DNA of 64,000 nt from Arthrobacter_M sp030063245 (GTDB lineage: Bacteria > Actinomycetota > Actinomycetes > Actinomycetales > Micrococcaceae): assembly GCF_051131705.1 (NCBI RefSeq), contig NZ_CP180316.1, positions 248,001-312,000 of the forward strand, in the 5' to 3' direction. A program made the translations under genes and the position numbers. The notes under the pieces were generated by a model that was not told the DNA's origin, ran no database searches, and saw only the letters and a list, made by a program, of their open reading frames with translations. Shown here piece by piece: positions 17,521 to 24,840 of this stretch (within the stretch, counting starts at the first letter, position 1; every line of letters starts with the position of its first letter).

Positions 17521-18893
17521 GGGCGGTGGCTCGCGGATGCCCACGCCCGCGCCGGGACCGGCGCGCTGTGCCGCCCATAGGGCGGTGTGCCGGCGGAGCG
17601 CTTGCGCTTGGCGGCCATGCGGCGGTGCGCCACGGTCATGGCGCCGGCAGCGAGGCGCTGGATCATTACGATGATCCCGAGAATCGGCAGTACCAGCAGG
17701 AAGATTGACAGCCAGGAAAGCACGACGGCGACCGGCTGGCCCGCGCTCCAGGCGGCACTCGCGGCGTGCGCATGGACGATTACGGCGGCGGCCGCCTGGG
17801 CGGCGATGACCGGCAGGTTCCACAACAGCCAGCCAAGGAGCAGGACGAGGGCAGGTACGACGGTCAGTACCCATACCTTGACGATCCGCCGCGCTGCCGG
17901 CCGCAGTTCCGTGACCCGGGGGTCTACGGGACGGCCGGGAATGAGGCTGCGCAGAACCGGACCGACGCGGGAAAAAAGATCCGGCACGCCGGCCAGGTCC
18001 GCGAGTACAAAGTAGCCGTCAAGCCTGATGGTCGGGGGGAGCTGTTGGAGCATCATGACCTGTGTGGCGATGACGAACAGCACCAGGATGCCATCGCCGG
18101 TCAGGACGAAGCCGAAACCGGCCAGCAGCACGCACCAGAGGTTGAAATACAGACCGCCCAGATCCGTCCGCAGCCGGCCCGTTCGGTCCAACCGATAGGA
18201 ATCGGTCACATTGGTGAAGAATGCGGGGAACACCAGATATACGCCGAAGCCGATGACCCCGGGCTCGGCGCCGCCATATTTGCAGGCCGTAGCGTGCCCG
18301 AGTTCGTGGATCACCGCACCGACGACCATCATGACGAACAGACCCAGCAGCAGCGTCGGGGTGACGAGGATCTGCTCCAGAGCGGAGATGACGTTGCCGG
18401 AGAAGAACAGCGAAATGTCGAGTCCGATCAGGGCCGCGAGGCTCAGGATAACGACCGGCGGAAAATAGATCGGCCTGAGCAGCGCCGCGAGCCGGTTGAC
18501 GGTGGCCACCGGAATTATGGTCCCCTTCAGGCGAAGTGCAAGGATCGGGCGAGCGGTGGGCGCGGGTTTGTTCATAGGCACCATGCCGGTAGCATCTTCC
18601 AGCAGACCAAGCGGCCGGAGCTTCTGCTCGATTAGCTGGGTCAGCCCGGCCGGATCCAGCTCTTTGCCGTAGCGATCGCTCACCTTGTGGGCCAGCACGT
18701 CGGTGGTCGGCTCCGTCGCGGCCATTTTGAGAATCAGGTTCAGCAGCGCGGAAAGCTGGATGACCTGGCCATCGGGGCGCTGCACCAGGAAAGTTTTCTG
18801 TACCAGTCCGGAACCGGTCACGGCGCCCAACAGCTCCACCCCGGGGACAAGGCGCCATTGGACCATCCGCTGTTCACTGGAGTCAATAGTCAT
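17493..18893 (-). CDS. M50-family membrane zinc metalloprotease with PqqD-like domain
   Basis: A 466-residue integral membrane protease. Residues about 15-100 look like a PqqD-type winged-helix domain (VIQLSALLNLILKMAAT, LIEQKLRPLGLL), the fold used to bind leader peptides in several RiPP systems. A proline-rich joint leads to membrane helices from about 142. The zinc site HELGH lies at 196-200, and the third ligand is likely Asp292 in RLDGYFVLADL. More helices run to about 430, then a basic tail. It resembles proteins annotated as putative peptide zinc metalloproteases. It sits between peptide genes 3 and 2, so cleavage or export of those peptides is the natural guess. No experiment is known to me. 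Confidence 0.88.
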   Translation of the reverse strand: MTIDSSEQRMVQWRLVPGVELLGAVTGSGLVQKTFLVQRPDGQVIQLSALLNLILKMAATEPTTDVLAHKVSDRYGKELDPAGLTQLIEQKLRPLGLLEDATGMVPMNKPAPTARPILALRLKGTIIPVATVNRLAALLRPIYFPPVVILSLAALIGLDISLFFSGNVISALEQILVTPTLLLGLFVMMVVGAVIHELGHATACKYGGAEPGVIGFGVYLVFPAFFTNVTDSYRLDRTGRLRTDLGGLYFNLWCVLLAGFGFVLTGDGILVLFVIATQVMMLQQLPPTIRLDGYFVLADLAGVPDLFSRVGPVLRSLIPGRPVDPRVTELRPAARRIVKVWVLTVVPALVLLLGWLLWNLPVIAAQAAAAVIVHAHAASAAWSAGQPVAVVLSWLSIFLLVLPILGIIVMIQRLAAGAMTVAHRRMAAKRKRSAGTPPYGRHSAPVPARAWASASHRPNNAAITGQ

Positions 18894-18920
18894 TGCGTAT
18901 GCCTTCGGTAGCGGGACGTT

Positions 18921-18963
18921 GCGGCGACGGGTTCACCGCCCATATGAGTGGTGAACCCGCCGC
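18921..18963 (-). terminator. Hairpin between peptide gene 3 and M50 gene
   Basis: GGGTTCACC (18929-18937) pairs perfectly with GGTGAACCC (18950-18958), and outer GCGGC/GCCGC extend the stem with a small bulge. It follows the stop of peptide 3 by about 71 nt and precedes the M50 start by 28 nt. It may limit read-through from the strong peptide promoter into the protease gene. Confidence 0.5.
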
Positions 18964-19034
18964 TGGGGTGCAACTGAAATGGAGCCAGATTCCGTCCGGC
19001 GCCTGTCACACCAGTGCCCGATTGACGGGGGCTA

Positions 19035-19232
19035 TCAGCGCTGGTGGACGCTAATGGTCTGCCAGGCTCCGCTCGTGGCGCTCGAGAGCAGGGTCGCGGC
19101 ATTGACTGCATACGACGTATTCGAAGCCATGACGCTTGCCCAGTTGATGTTGAAGTTCAGGAGCAGAGTCTCCCGGGACGGGAGCAGCTCTACGCTCTGT
19201 CCCTCCAGCTCGGTGACGGTCAGTTTCTCCAT
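19035..19232 (-). CDS. Small peptide 3 of ELLPSRETL family
   Basis: A 65-residue peptide beginning MEKLTVTELEGQSVELLPSR, then NFNINWASVMA and a Ser/Thr/Ala-rich end (TSGAWQTISVHQR). It is close to peptide 2 across the first 37 residues and shares AVNAxTLxSxA with both others. It has no cysteine, signal peptide or clear membrane helix. The ATG at 19232 follows AAGGGGG by 8 nt, the same layout as peptide 2. Its own promoter with three perfect CAGTAAC heptamers lies at 19299-19342. The M50 protease gene follows. Confidence 0.85.
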   Translation of the reverse strand: MEKLTVTELEGQSVELLPSRETLLLNFNINWASVMASNTSYAVNAATLLSSATSGAWQTISVHQR

Positions 19233-19298
19233 CTCATTCACCCCCTTCCATGGAAAATGGTTCCGTTATCAAGGCCTCAGTGAAGCCAGTACCCAAAG

Positions 19299-19342
19299 TA
19301 AATAGTGGCCCCTGTTACTGCCCCGTTACTGCCCCGTTACTG
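19299..19342 (-). promoter_or_regulatory. SARP-type promoter of peptide 3
   Basis: On the minus strand three identical CAGTAAC heptamers (19342-19336, 19331-19325, 19320-19314) are separated by GGGG. Nine bp later comes TATTTA (19304-19299), and the start codon of peptide 3 lies 66 nt beyond. Spacing equals that at peptide 2 (17477-17520). The regulator at 20296-21060 is the likely binder. Confidence 0.8.
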
Positions 19343-19380
19343 CCGGATTTCGGGGCGGGAGGCGCGTCCGGGTAGGAAAT

Positions 19381-19423
19381 CGGTCCCGGGATAAGCCGGC
19401 CGCAGCCGCTCCTCCCGGGACCG
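19381..19423 (-). terminator. Hairpin after CxxC protein gene
   Basis: CGGTCCCGGGA (19381-19391) and TCCCGGGACCG (19413-19423) form a perfect 11-bp stem, 44 nt past the stop of the CxxC gene on the minus strand and followed by ATTT. It separates that gene from the peptide 3 promoter. Confidence 0.65.
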
Positions 19424-19467
19424 TTGGTGACGGTTTTATTACCGGTTTTTATTGCCCTCAGGGCTTG

Positions 19468-20214
19468 TTATTGACCCGCCTGCACGTCAACGTTGCGTTG
19501 CACCGTTGCAGCGCCCACGTCCTTCAGGATGATCTGTGCCAACCTCTCGGCGGTGTCATCCGTGAGCCCCTTGGCCTGCGGGGCGGACCGCTGCAGCCCC
19601 TGCGGGTGCGGGGCGGCCCGAAGCCTGTCTGCGAGCTCGGTCTGGATTTGGGTAATCATGGTTTTTGCCTGGGCGGACAGCTCCCGGCGGGTTCCTCCGG
19701 TGATGACAAACTGGATGGCGGCCGATGTGGTCGTGCAGCTGGTGCAGCTCACGTTGAGCGCCAGTGCCCTGTTGTTGACGATGAGTTGGCTGGCTTTCCG
19801 TGCCACCACCAGCTGCACCGAAACCGCTGAGGAGGTGCACGAGGGACAACTGGACCAAGCCGCAGCGGAATTGTCCGCCGTGGCAGTATCGCCGTCGAAG
19901 TAAACCACCTGGAAAGCGGTTGACGAACCGGAACATCCTTCACAATTGCTGGTGGCCACGGCAACCGCTGCCGCCTTCCCCGTCGAGGAGCCTGTCCGCA
20001 CCGTGCTCTGGGCGTCGTCGGTCACCGCCGGCTGCGCTGCCGTGGGAATGGCCGACGACGCCGTGTCCAGGCTGTTGGATCGGCGGGTTTCCCGGTGGGA
20101 TCTGTCGGGGGACGCATCGGCGGCGGCCACATCTCCGGTGACTCCTCCAACCAGAAGCATCCCGGAAATCAGGACGAACACGCTGAAGGTACTGGTGATG
20201 AATTTAATATGCAT
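19468..20214 (-). CDS. Secreted protein with three CxxC modules
   Basis: A 248-residue protein with an N-terminal signal peptide (about 1-31) and a Ser/Thr/Ala-rich disordered segment (32-85). Three related modules follow: Cys91-Cys94 (CEGC), Cys123-Cys126 (CPSC) and Cys157-Cys160 (CTSC). Each is followed by Ser/Thr and then a beta-strand-like Q(V/L/F)V pattern (FQVVYF, VQLVVAR, IQFVITGG). A helical C-terminus (175-248) ends it. The module spacing is 32 and 34 residues. The pairs may form disulfides or bind metal outside the cell. The ATG at 20214 follows GAGAGG by 6 nt; a TTG two codons upstream is less likely. The regulator gene lies 81 nt upstream. I do not know a named family. Confidence 0.85.
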   Translation of the reverse strand: MHIKFITSTFSVFVLISGMLLVGGVTGDVAAADASPDRSHRETRRSNSLDTASSAIPTAAQPAVTDDAQSTVRTGSSTGKAAAVAVATSNCEGCSGSSTAFQVVYFDGDTATADNSAAAWSSCPSCTSSAVSVQLVVARKASQLIVNNRALALNVSCTSCTTTSAAIQFVITGGTRRELSAQAKTMITQIQTELADRLRAAPHPQGLQRSAPQAKGLTDDTAERLAQIILKDVGAATVQRNVDVQAGQ

Positions 20215-20295
20215 TGCCAACCTCTCATCTACTGGGAACTACCGAATGGTTCGAAGTCGCTGGCGCAGCATTTTGGGTGATGGCGTGAAGGGTCC

Positions 20296-21060
20296 TTAGC
20301 CTGCGCCGCCGGCGCGGGGCAGGCGGTACTGTGACTCCGCCGAAGGCGGGGTGCTGGTGGGCTGCGGATCCAGCAGTTCTGCAAAACGGGAGGAGGGCCT
20401 TACCCCCAGTTCACGGCCTAACCGGCCACGGAATTCAATGAATGCCCGCGTGGCCGAGGCATTATTGCCGGCCTCGAGATGGCAGCGGAGCAGGATCAAC
20501 TGGGCACTCTCGCGCAGTGGTTCGATCGATGTAGCCGCGTGTGCGGCCTCCGTCGCGCGTCCCAGGGCGCCCATCCGCAGGTAGTAATTGGCCAACGTCT
20601 CCAGCCCGTCAAGCCGCAGCTGTTGCAGCCGCTCCTGCTCGAAGATGACCCAGTCGTCATACCAGTCGGGCAAGAGGTCCGCGTTGTGCAGAATGTCCGC
20701 TGAACCGGCGGCCACAGTAGCCGCGCTGTCCTGGATGTCCGCGATAAGCCAGCGGATCCGGTGAAAGTCAACCTCTACGTCCGGCTCCAGGAACAGTGAA
20801 TCGTTGGAGGCGCACAAGAAGGAAGGGAGCTTATGGGTGATGTGGAAGACGCTGGCCCGCAGATTTCCCGCTGCCTGTGTCTCGGAGCTGTCCGGCCATA
20901 AAAGGCTGGAGAGGGAGTGCCGCGACCTCGCTCCCAAGAGAGCCAGGGCTGCGATGACGCGCTGCTGGCGGATACCGACGGCAACTGGTTGCCCGTCCAA
21001 TTTGAGCTGCCAGAAGCCCAAGAGTTTGAGCTCCCAACGTTGGCTGCCAGGCCCGTCCAT
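20296..21060 (-). CDS. SARP-like transcriptional regulator (wHTH-BTAD)
   Basis: A 254-residue protein with an OmpR-type winged-helix domain (about residues 8-95, ELKLLGFWQLKLDGQPVAVG, SSLLWPDSSETQAAGNLRAS) and a bacterial transcriptional activator domain (about 100-245, HNADLLPDWYDDWVIFEQER, LILLRCHLEAGNNASATRAF). This is the compact SARP arrangement with no ATPase domain. SARPs activate secondary-metabolite promoters by binding heptamer direct repeats of 11-bp period; such repeats stand before peptides 3 and 2 in the same cassette. AGGGGGG precedes the ATG. It leads the cassette with the CxxC gene 81 nt downstream. Confidence 0.88.
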   Translation of the reverse strand: MDGPGSQRWELKLLGFWQLKLDGQPVAVGIRQQRVIAALALLGARSRHSLSSLLWPDSSETQAAGNLRASVFHITHKLPSFLCASNDSLFLEPDVEVDFHRIRWLIADIQDSAATVAAGSADILHNADLLPDWYDDWVIFEQERLQQLRLDGLETLANYYLRMGALGRATEAAHAATSIEPLRESAQLILLRCHLEAGNNASATRAFIEFRGRLGRELGVRPSSRFAELLDPQPTSTPPSAESQYRLPRAGGAG

Positions 21061-21238
21061 CCTGCCCCCCTATCTGCGCCGCTGCGGTGCCGACAACTAA
21101 GATTAATTGGAGCCTCCGAACCAACTGAATGATTCCCGGTCCATCACCCAGCATGGTCACTCGACCATGGGTTGTCAATGAAATAATGCGGGGGGAATTA
21201 CCTGTTTTTATGCGCGGTGAAAGCGGGCAGACTTAGGT

Positions 21239-21475
21239 TTAGTCATCGATCTCCTCAAGCCACTGCCGTACCGTCTGAAGAATCTCGTCGTGGCTCCCGG
21301 CAACGCGCAGATGGGGCCGATCCTTGGCGGTACGGCTAAAGATCAGACGGGCCCGGAACCCGCCTTCGTCACCTTCCTCCGACCAGATCCGGATCACCAT
21401 GGTGCCCCGCCCGGTGGTCTCCTCCGCTGCCTCCTCGTCGTCCATTGCGACTATCGCCAAATCCTTCTTGTTCAT
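21239..21475 (-). CDS. Small acidic protein upstream of SARP-like gene
   Basis: A 78-residue acidic protein of unknown function, beginning MNKKDLAIVAMDDEEAAEE. A central stretch MVIRIWSEEGDEGGFRARLIFS suggests two beta strands, and HDEILQTVRQWLEEIDD a C-terminal helix. AGGGGG lies 7 nt before the ATG at 21475, so this start is preferred over one eight codons upstream. It is read in the same direction as the SARP-like gene, 178 nt ahead of it, and may be the first member of the peptide cassette. That link is inference from position only. Confidence 0.65.
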   Translation of the reverse strand: MNKKDLAIVAMDDEEAAEETTGRGTMVIRIWSEEGDEGGFRARLIFSRTAKDRPHLRVAGSHDEILQTVRQWLEEIDD

Positions 21476-21731
21476 TTCAGCACCCCCTGTCTGAGTCACA
21501 CTTACCCGTCGGTAATCTGCCCAGTTTAGGCCCCAATATCTGTTCTAGCCATGTACGGATCGGCCCTGTGGATGAAGCCCGCTCCGGCGGCGCGACTGCG
21601 TCCCGTTAGTGCGGTGCGATATTCGCGAATCATCGAGCTGAGTGCGAAGGGCCTGCTTGACTAGGATGGGTTCGACGGGATCAGGACTGCCCTTGGTCGC
21701 TAAGCAAGATCACATTCACGCTGCCCCATCG

Positions 21732-22379
21732 CTAGTCCAGCTCGTTGCGGCGCCAGGATGCGGCCGCGTGCTCAAGGTCCTCGGCGGTTTTGATGAGCTG
21801 CGCCGCGTTCCTGGTCAGCCGGTCCCCGTGTGCGCCGTCGGCGCGTTCGCGCTCATCGGCGACGCGGGACTGGCCCAGCGCGACGACCCGGCAGAAGGCC
21901 GCCGAACGTTCCAGCGCAACGTCGAAGTCGCCGTCGAACGCCCCCGATAAAATGGCGTCCGCCATGGTCTTGAGCTCATCAGCGCCGGGCGGATCGGCCA
22001 CACCCGCGACTACGTGGGAAACCTGCGCAGTATCCTGGCCGGCGCGGAAGAAAATGGAAATACGCTCCGGGTCCTGCTGCGTGGCGGCGCGGAGGGCGTA
22101 GAGGCGCCACAACGCCCCGGGCAGGGACCGGGCCGGGCTCTGGGCCCACAATTCCGCGATGGCTTCAAGTCCCTGCTGGTCGGCAAGTTTGACCAGCCGT
22201 TTGGTCACCGCGGGATCATCACTCTTGCGGCCCCGGTGAACGAGTGCCTGGGCTGCCAGATGGGCTGCCTCGGACACACGCGCCGGGTCCGAACCGCCGG
22301 CAAAAGGCTCAAAATCCGCGGGTGCAAAAGGCTTGGGCTTATGCGGCCGGGGAACGTGGGAACCGGGTGTTGCACTCAT
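21732..22379 (-). CDS. Conserved hypothetical protein
   Basis: A 215-residue protein I cannot assign. It starts with a Pro/Lys-rich segment (PRPHKPKPFAPADFEPF), followed by a helical body (AHLAAQALVHRG, LVKLADQQGLEAIAELWAQSPARSLPGALWRLYALR) and a charged C-terminus. No signal peptide or membrane helix is seen. It lies alone between the peptide cassette and tRNA-Lys. GC content and codon choice resemble the core genes around it. Confidence 0.7.
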   Translation of the reverse strand: MSATPGSHVPRPHKPKPFAPADFEPFAGGSDPARVSEAAHLAAQALVHRGRKSDDPAVTKRLVKLADQQGLEAIAELWAQSPARSLPGALWRLYALRAATQQDPERISIFFRAGQDTAQVSHVVAGVADPPGADELKTMADAILSGAFDGDFDVALERSAAFCRVVALGQSRVADERERADGAHGDRLTRNAAQLIKTAEDLEHAAASWRRNELD

Positions 22380-22494
22380 GCCACGACACTACTCCTGTGC
22401 CCCTGACTGGTCGAGATTTCGTCGATTCCCGGCACCGCCGCTGTGTGCGCTATTCTAGGTAGCGTCCGCCGCGGGAAACAGCGCGGACTGGTGA

Positions 22495-22570
22495 GGGCCT
22501 TTAGCTCAGTTGGTAGAGCATCGGACTTTTAATCCGTGGGTCGTGGGTTCGAGCCCCACAGGGCCCACCA
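22495..22570 (+). tRNA. tRNA-Lys (anticodon UUU)
   Basis: A full cloverleaf of 76 nt with encoded CCA. The acceptor stem GGGCCTT pairs with AGGGCCC. The D arm AGCTCAGTTGGTAGAGC, the anticodon loop CTTTTAA and the T arm with GGTTCGAGCC are all standard. Confidence 0.98.
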
Positions 22571-22575
22571 GCGCA

Positions 22576-22610
22576 GAAATCCCCGTCCGGCACAGCAGGG
22601 CGGGGATTTC
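22576..22610 (+). terminator. Terminator of tRNA-Lys
   Basis: GAAATCCCCG (22576-22585) and CGGGGATTTC (22601-22610) form a perfect 10-bp stem starting 6 nt after the tRNA, followed by TTGTG. Confidence 0.75.
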
Positions 22611-22661
22611 TTGTGCTGGAGCATTTGCCGGCAGGGACAGAACAAGCCGGGCTGTACCAGC

Positions 22662-23811
22662 TAGTGTAGTGTCTCAGTTTTGTTTTGTGGCTTGGAGGGC
22701 TACGCGTCCGCGGCGGACTTTTTCGATGATGGAGTCGGCGGTCGCTGTCCAAATCAGCGGCGTGGGGTTCTCGTTGTTGACGCGGATGTAGGCTTCGATT
22801 TTCTCGATTAAATCCGGCACCGAGTGGAAGACCCCGCGGCGCAGTGCCCTCTCCGTGAGGTCCCTGAACCAGCGCTCCACCAGGTTCAGCCAGGAGGAGG
22901 AGGTTGGGGTGAAATGCAGGTGAAACCGCGGGTTCTTCTCCAGCCACGCTTTCACGTTCGAATGCTTATGGGTCGCATAGTTGTCCACTATGAGGTGGAT
23001 TTGAAGGCCCTTGGGGACCTCCTTCTCGATGGTTTTTAGAAACCCCAGGAATTCATCGTGCCGGTGCTTGGGCACGCAGGATCCCAGGACCTTTCCCGTG
23101 GCGACCTCCAAGGCCGCGAAGAGCGTGGTGGTTCCGTTGCGCTTGTAGTCATGCGTTACGGTCTCGGCCCGACCCCTGACCATCGGCAGGGACGGTTGGG
23201 AACGGTCAAGAGCCTGGATCGAGGTCTTCTCATCCATGCAGAAAACCATCGCGTTCTCCGGCGGATTCAGGTACAGCCCGCACACATCAATGAGCTTCTC
23301 GTCAAAGTTCGGATCGGTGGAGAGCTTGAACGTCTTGATCAGGTGCGGCTTCAGCCCACGTGCCGCCCAAATCCGCTGCACCTGCGCCGGAGACACACCG
23401 ACACGTGCCGCCATGGACCGCACCGACCAATGCGTCGCACCCTCCGGTTTGGAAAACCGCGTCAATTCAACGATTTCGGCGATCTTCGACTCCGGGATCG
23501 CCGGCTTGCGCCCCCGCCCCTCCTTGACCTTGCCGAACTCCTTCAGCCCTTCCCCTACGAACCGGGCACGCCAAGCCCGCACCGTCGCCGGGCTTACACC
23601 CACCACCCGGGAGATCCACTCGTTAGCCAGGCCCTCGGCAGCCATCAGGAGAACCTGCGCCCGCTGCACCTCGCGATGTGAAGCAAGCCGAGACTTGGAC
23701 AGGGCCTCCAAGACCTCGTGCTGGGCGTCGGTGAGGGTCAATGCGGGAGCTGGATTCGACATGTTCCCAGCTTAATCCACAAGTCATAAACTATTTGGAG
23801 ACACACCACTA
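22662..23811 (-). mobile_element. IS630-family insertion sequence
   Basis: The element spans about 1.15 kb between duplicated TA dinucleotides at 22662-22663 and 23810-23811. Its ends are inverted repeats: GTGTAGTGTCTC on the left and GTGGTGTGTCTC on the right (10 of 12 match). It carries one intact transposase gene. TA target duplication is the hallmark of IS630/Tc1-type transposition. It sits 91 nt downstream of tRNA-Lys and at the stop codon of the gene at 23809-24840. Confidence 0.9.
22674..23762 (-). CDS. IS630 family transposase
   Basis: This 362-residue enzyme has an N-terminal helix-turn-helix region (EWISRVVGVSPATVRAWRARF, and a second at VGVSPAQVQRIW) and a DDE catalytic domain with Asp177 (FCMDEKTS), Asp260 (LIVDNYATHK) and Glu296 (WLNLVERWF). 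All catalytic residues and both ends of the element are intact, so it may be active. Confidence 0.95.
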   Translation of the reverse strand: MSNPAPALTLTDAQHEVLEALSKSRLASHREVQRAQVLLMAAEGLANEWISRVVGVSPATVRAWRARFVGEGLKEFGKVKEGRGRKPAIPESKIAEIVELTRFSKPEGATHWSVRSMAARVGVSPAQVQRIWAARGLKPHLIKTFKLSTDPNFDEKLIDVCGLYLNPPENAMVFCMDEKTSIQALDRSQPSLPMVRGRAETVTHDYKRNGTTTLFAALEVATGKVLGSCVPKHRHDEFLGFLKTIEKEVPKGLQIHLIVDNYATHKHSNVKAWLEKNPRFHLHFTPTSSSWLNLVERWFRDLTERALRRGVFHSVPDLIEKIEAYIRVNNENPTPLIWTATADSIIEKVRRGRVALQATKQN

Positions 23812-24840
23812 GACGGGCTTGACTGATTCGAGTTGCTTGGTCCGGCCCGCGTCGTTGCCTGCGACGGCGTGACGAGTACCTATCCCGATGGCCTGGCCCA
23901 GGAGGGCAGGAAACCGCGCGGGGAAGATGTTCGTCTGCTGACCATCCGCGAACGTGAACCGGGTGCCGAGTATGGCATTTCGTCCCACCGGCGCGCCGTA
24001 CACGGAGACGGGGGAGCCGTCCCTGCTGCGTTCGAGGGCTCTGAGCCTGTCGGTTGTGTAGCTGATGTCGCGCGGAGTGAACCGGTCGGTCAGGGGATGT
24101 ATCCACCGGCCGACGCTCGCCCCCGCGTGGGTGGAAGGTCCGCCCAGCGAGTGACCAACGCTGGTCACCAGGTCAGCTATCCACGATGCCGCAGCAGGGG
24201 CGGAGACGCTAATGACGCGCATTGTGTCTTTGTACCCGTTGTCTGCGTCAAATTCCAGGACGCTGAACAGCGCGTCACCAAGGAGATTTGCCCTGGTTGT
24301 CTGGGTTATGGACAGGTTTGCATTGGAAACGCCATTGATGAAGCCGCGCATGGCGGAGCTGTTCACAGTGCCCAGCAGGCCGGATCCTCCGACGCCACCG
24401 ACGGAGAATCCGGTGGACCGGGAGAACATGCTGAATTGGTGGTCCAAAGTGCCGGCCATATTGCCGGCGGTGTCCTGATGGAATGGCGTTCCAGCTCGAT
24501 GACTGTGGCGTTTCCGAAGATTCCCGAGGTCGAATCGGGTTGATAGGCGTCTGTGCCCGGGCTGCCGGTACAGCTCACCGAGTTCCTGGTCGAGACTTTC
24601 GGCCAAAGCGAAGTCCGCCCTGTTGAATGCGCGGGCTTTCGCCCCTGCCCGGAAACCGGTGATCAGCAGCGGGAGTCCGATCAAAGCCAGAATGACAGGC
24701 AGCAGCGCTGACCCATCGAACCGGACGGCGCCGCTGATGAACAGCAGAACGGCGATCAGAGTCAGAGAAGTGCCCCGACCGGCGCGGACAGTGTGGGTCA
24801 TGGCTCTCGCGCGTTGCGAGAGGGCAGGTCTCTGGCTCAT
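23809..24840 (-). CDS. Membrane protein of unknown function, IS630 in stop codon
   Basis: A 343-residue protein with two close hydrophobic segments near the N-terminus (TLIAVLLFISGAV and LLPVILALIGLPLLI) and a long hydrophilic part with a Gly-rich patch (SVGGVGGSGLLG). Much of the rest looks exposed. I do not recognise the family. The ATG at 24840 has GAGGAG 7 nt upstream and is preferred over one five codons earlier. The IS630 target TA is the first two bases of the stop codon, and the inserted end supplies the G, so the reading frame ends unchanged. Confidence 0.75.
   Translation of the reverse strand: MSQRPALSQRARAMTHTVRAGRGTSLTLIAVLLFISGAVRFDGSALLPVILALIGLPLLITGFRAGAKARAFNRADFALAESLDQELGELYRQPGHRRLSTRFDLGNLRKRHSHRAGTPFHQDTAGNMAGTLDHQFSMFSRSTGFSVGGVGGSGLLGTVNSSAMRGFINGVSNANLSITQTTRANLLGDALFSVLEFDADNGYKDTMRVISVSAPAAASWIADLVTSVGHSLGGPSTHAGASVGRWIHPLTDRFTPRDISYTTDRLRALERSRDGSPVSVYGAPVGRNAILGTRFTFADGQQTNIFPARFPALLGQAIGIGTRHAVAGNDAGRTKQLESVKPV

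Noticed and set aside
16949..18893. Lanthipeptide, lasso or sactipeptide cluster
   Set aside because: Peptides 2 and 3 have no cysteine, and there is no lanthionine synthetase, lasso cyclase or radical-SAM gene nearby.
22495..23811. Integrative element attached at tRNA-Lys
   Set aside because: No integrase and no second copy of the tRNA 3' end; the nearby element is a simple IS630 with its own TA target.
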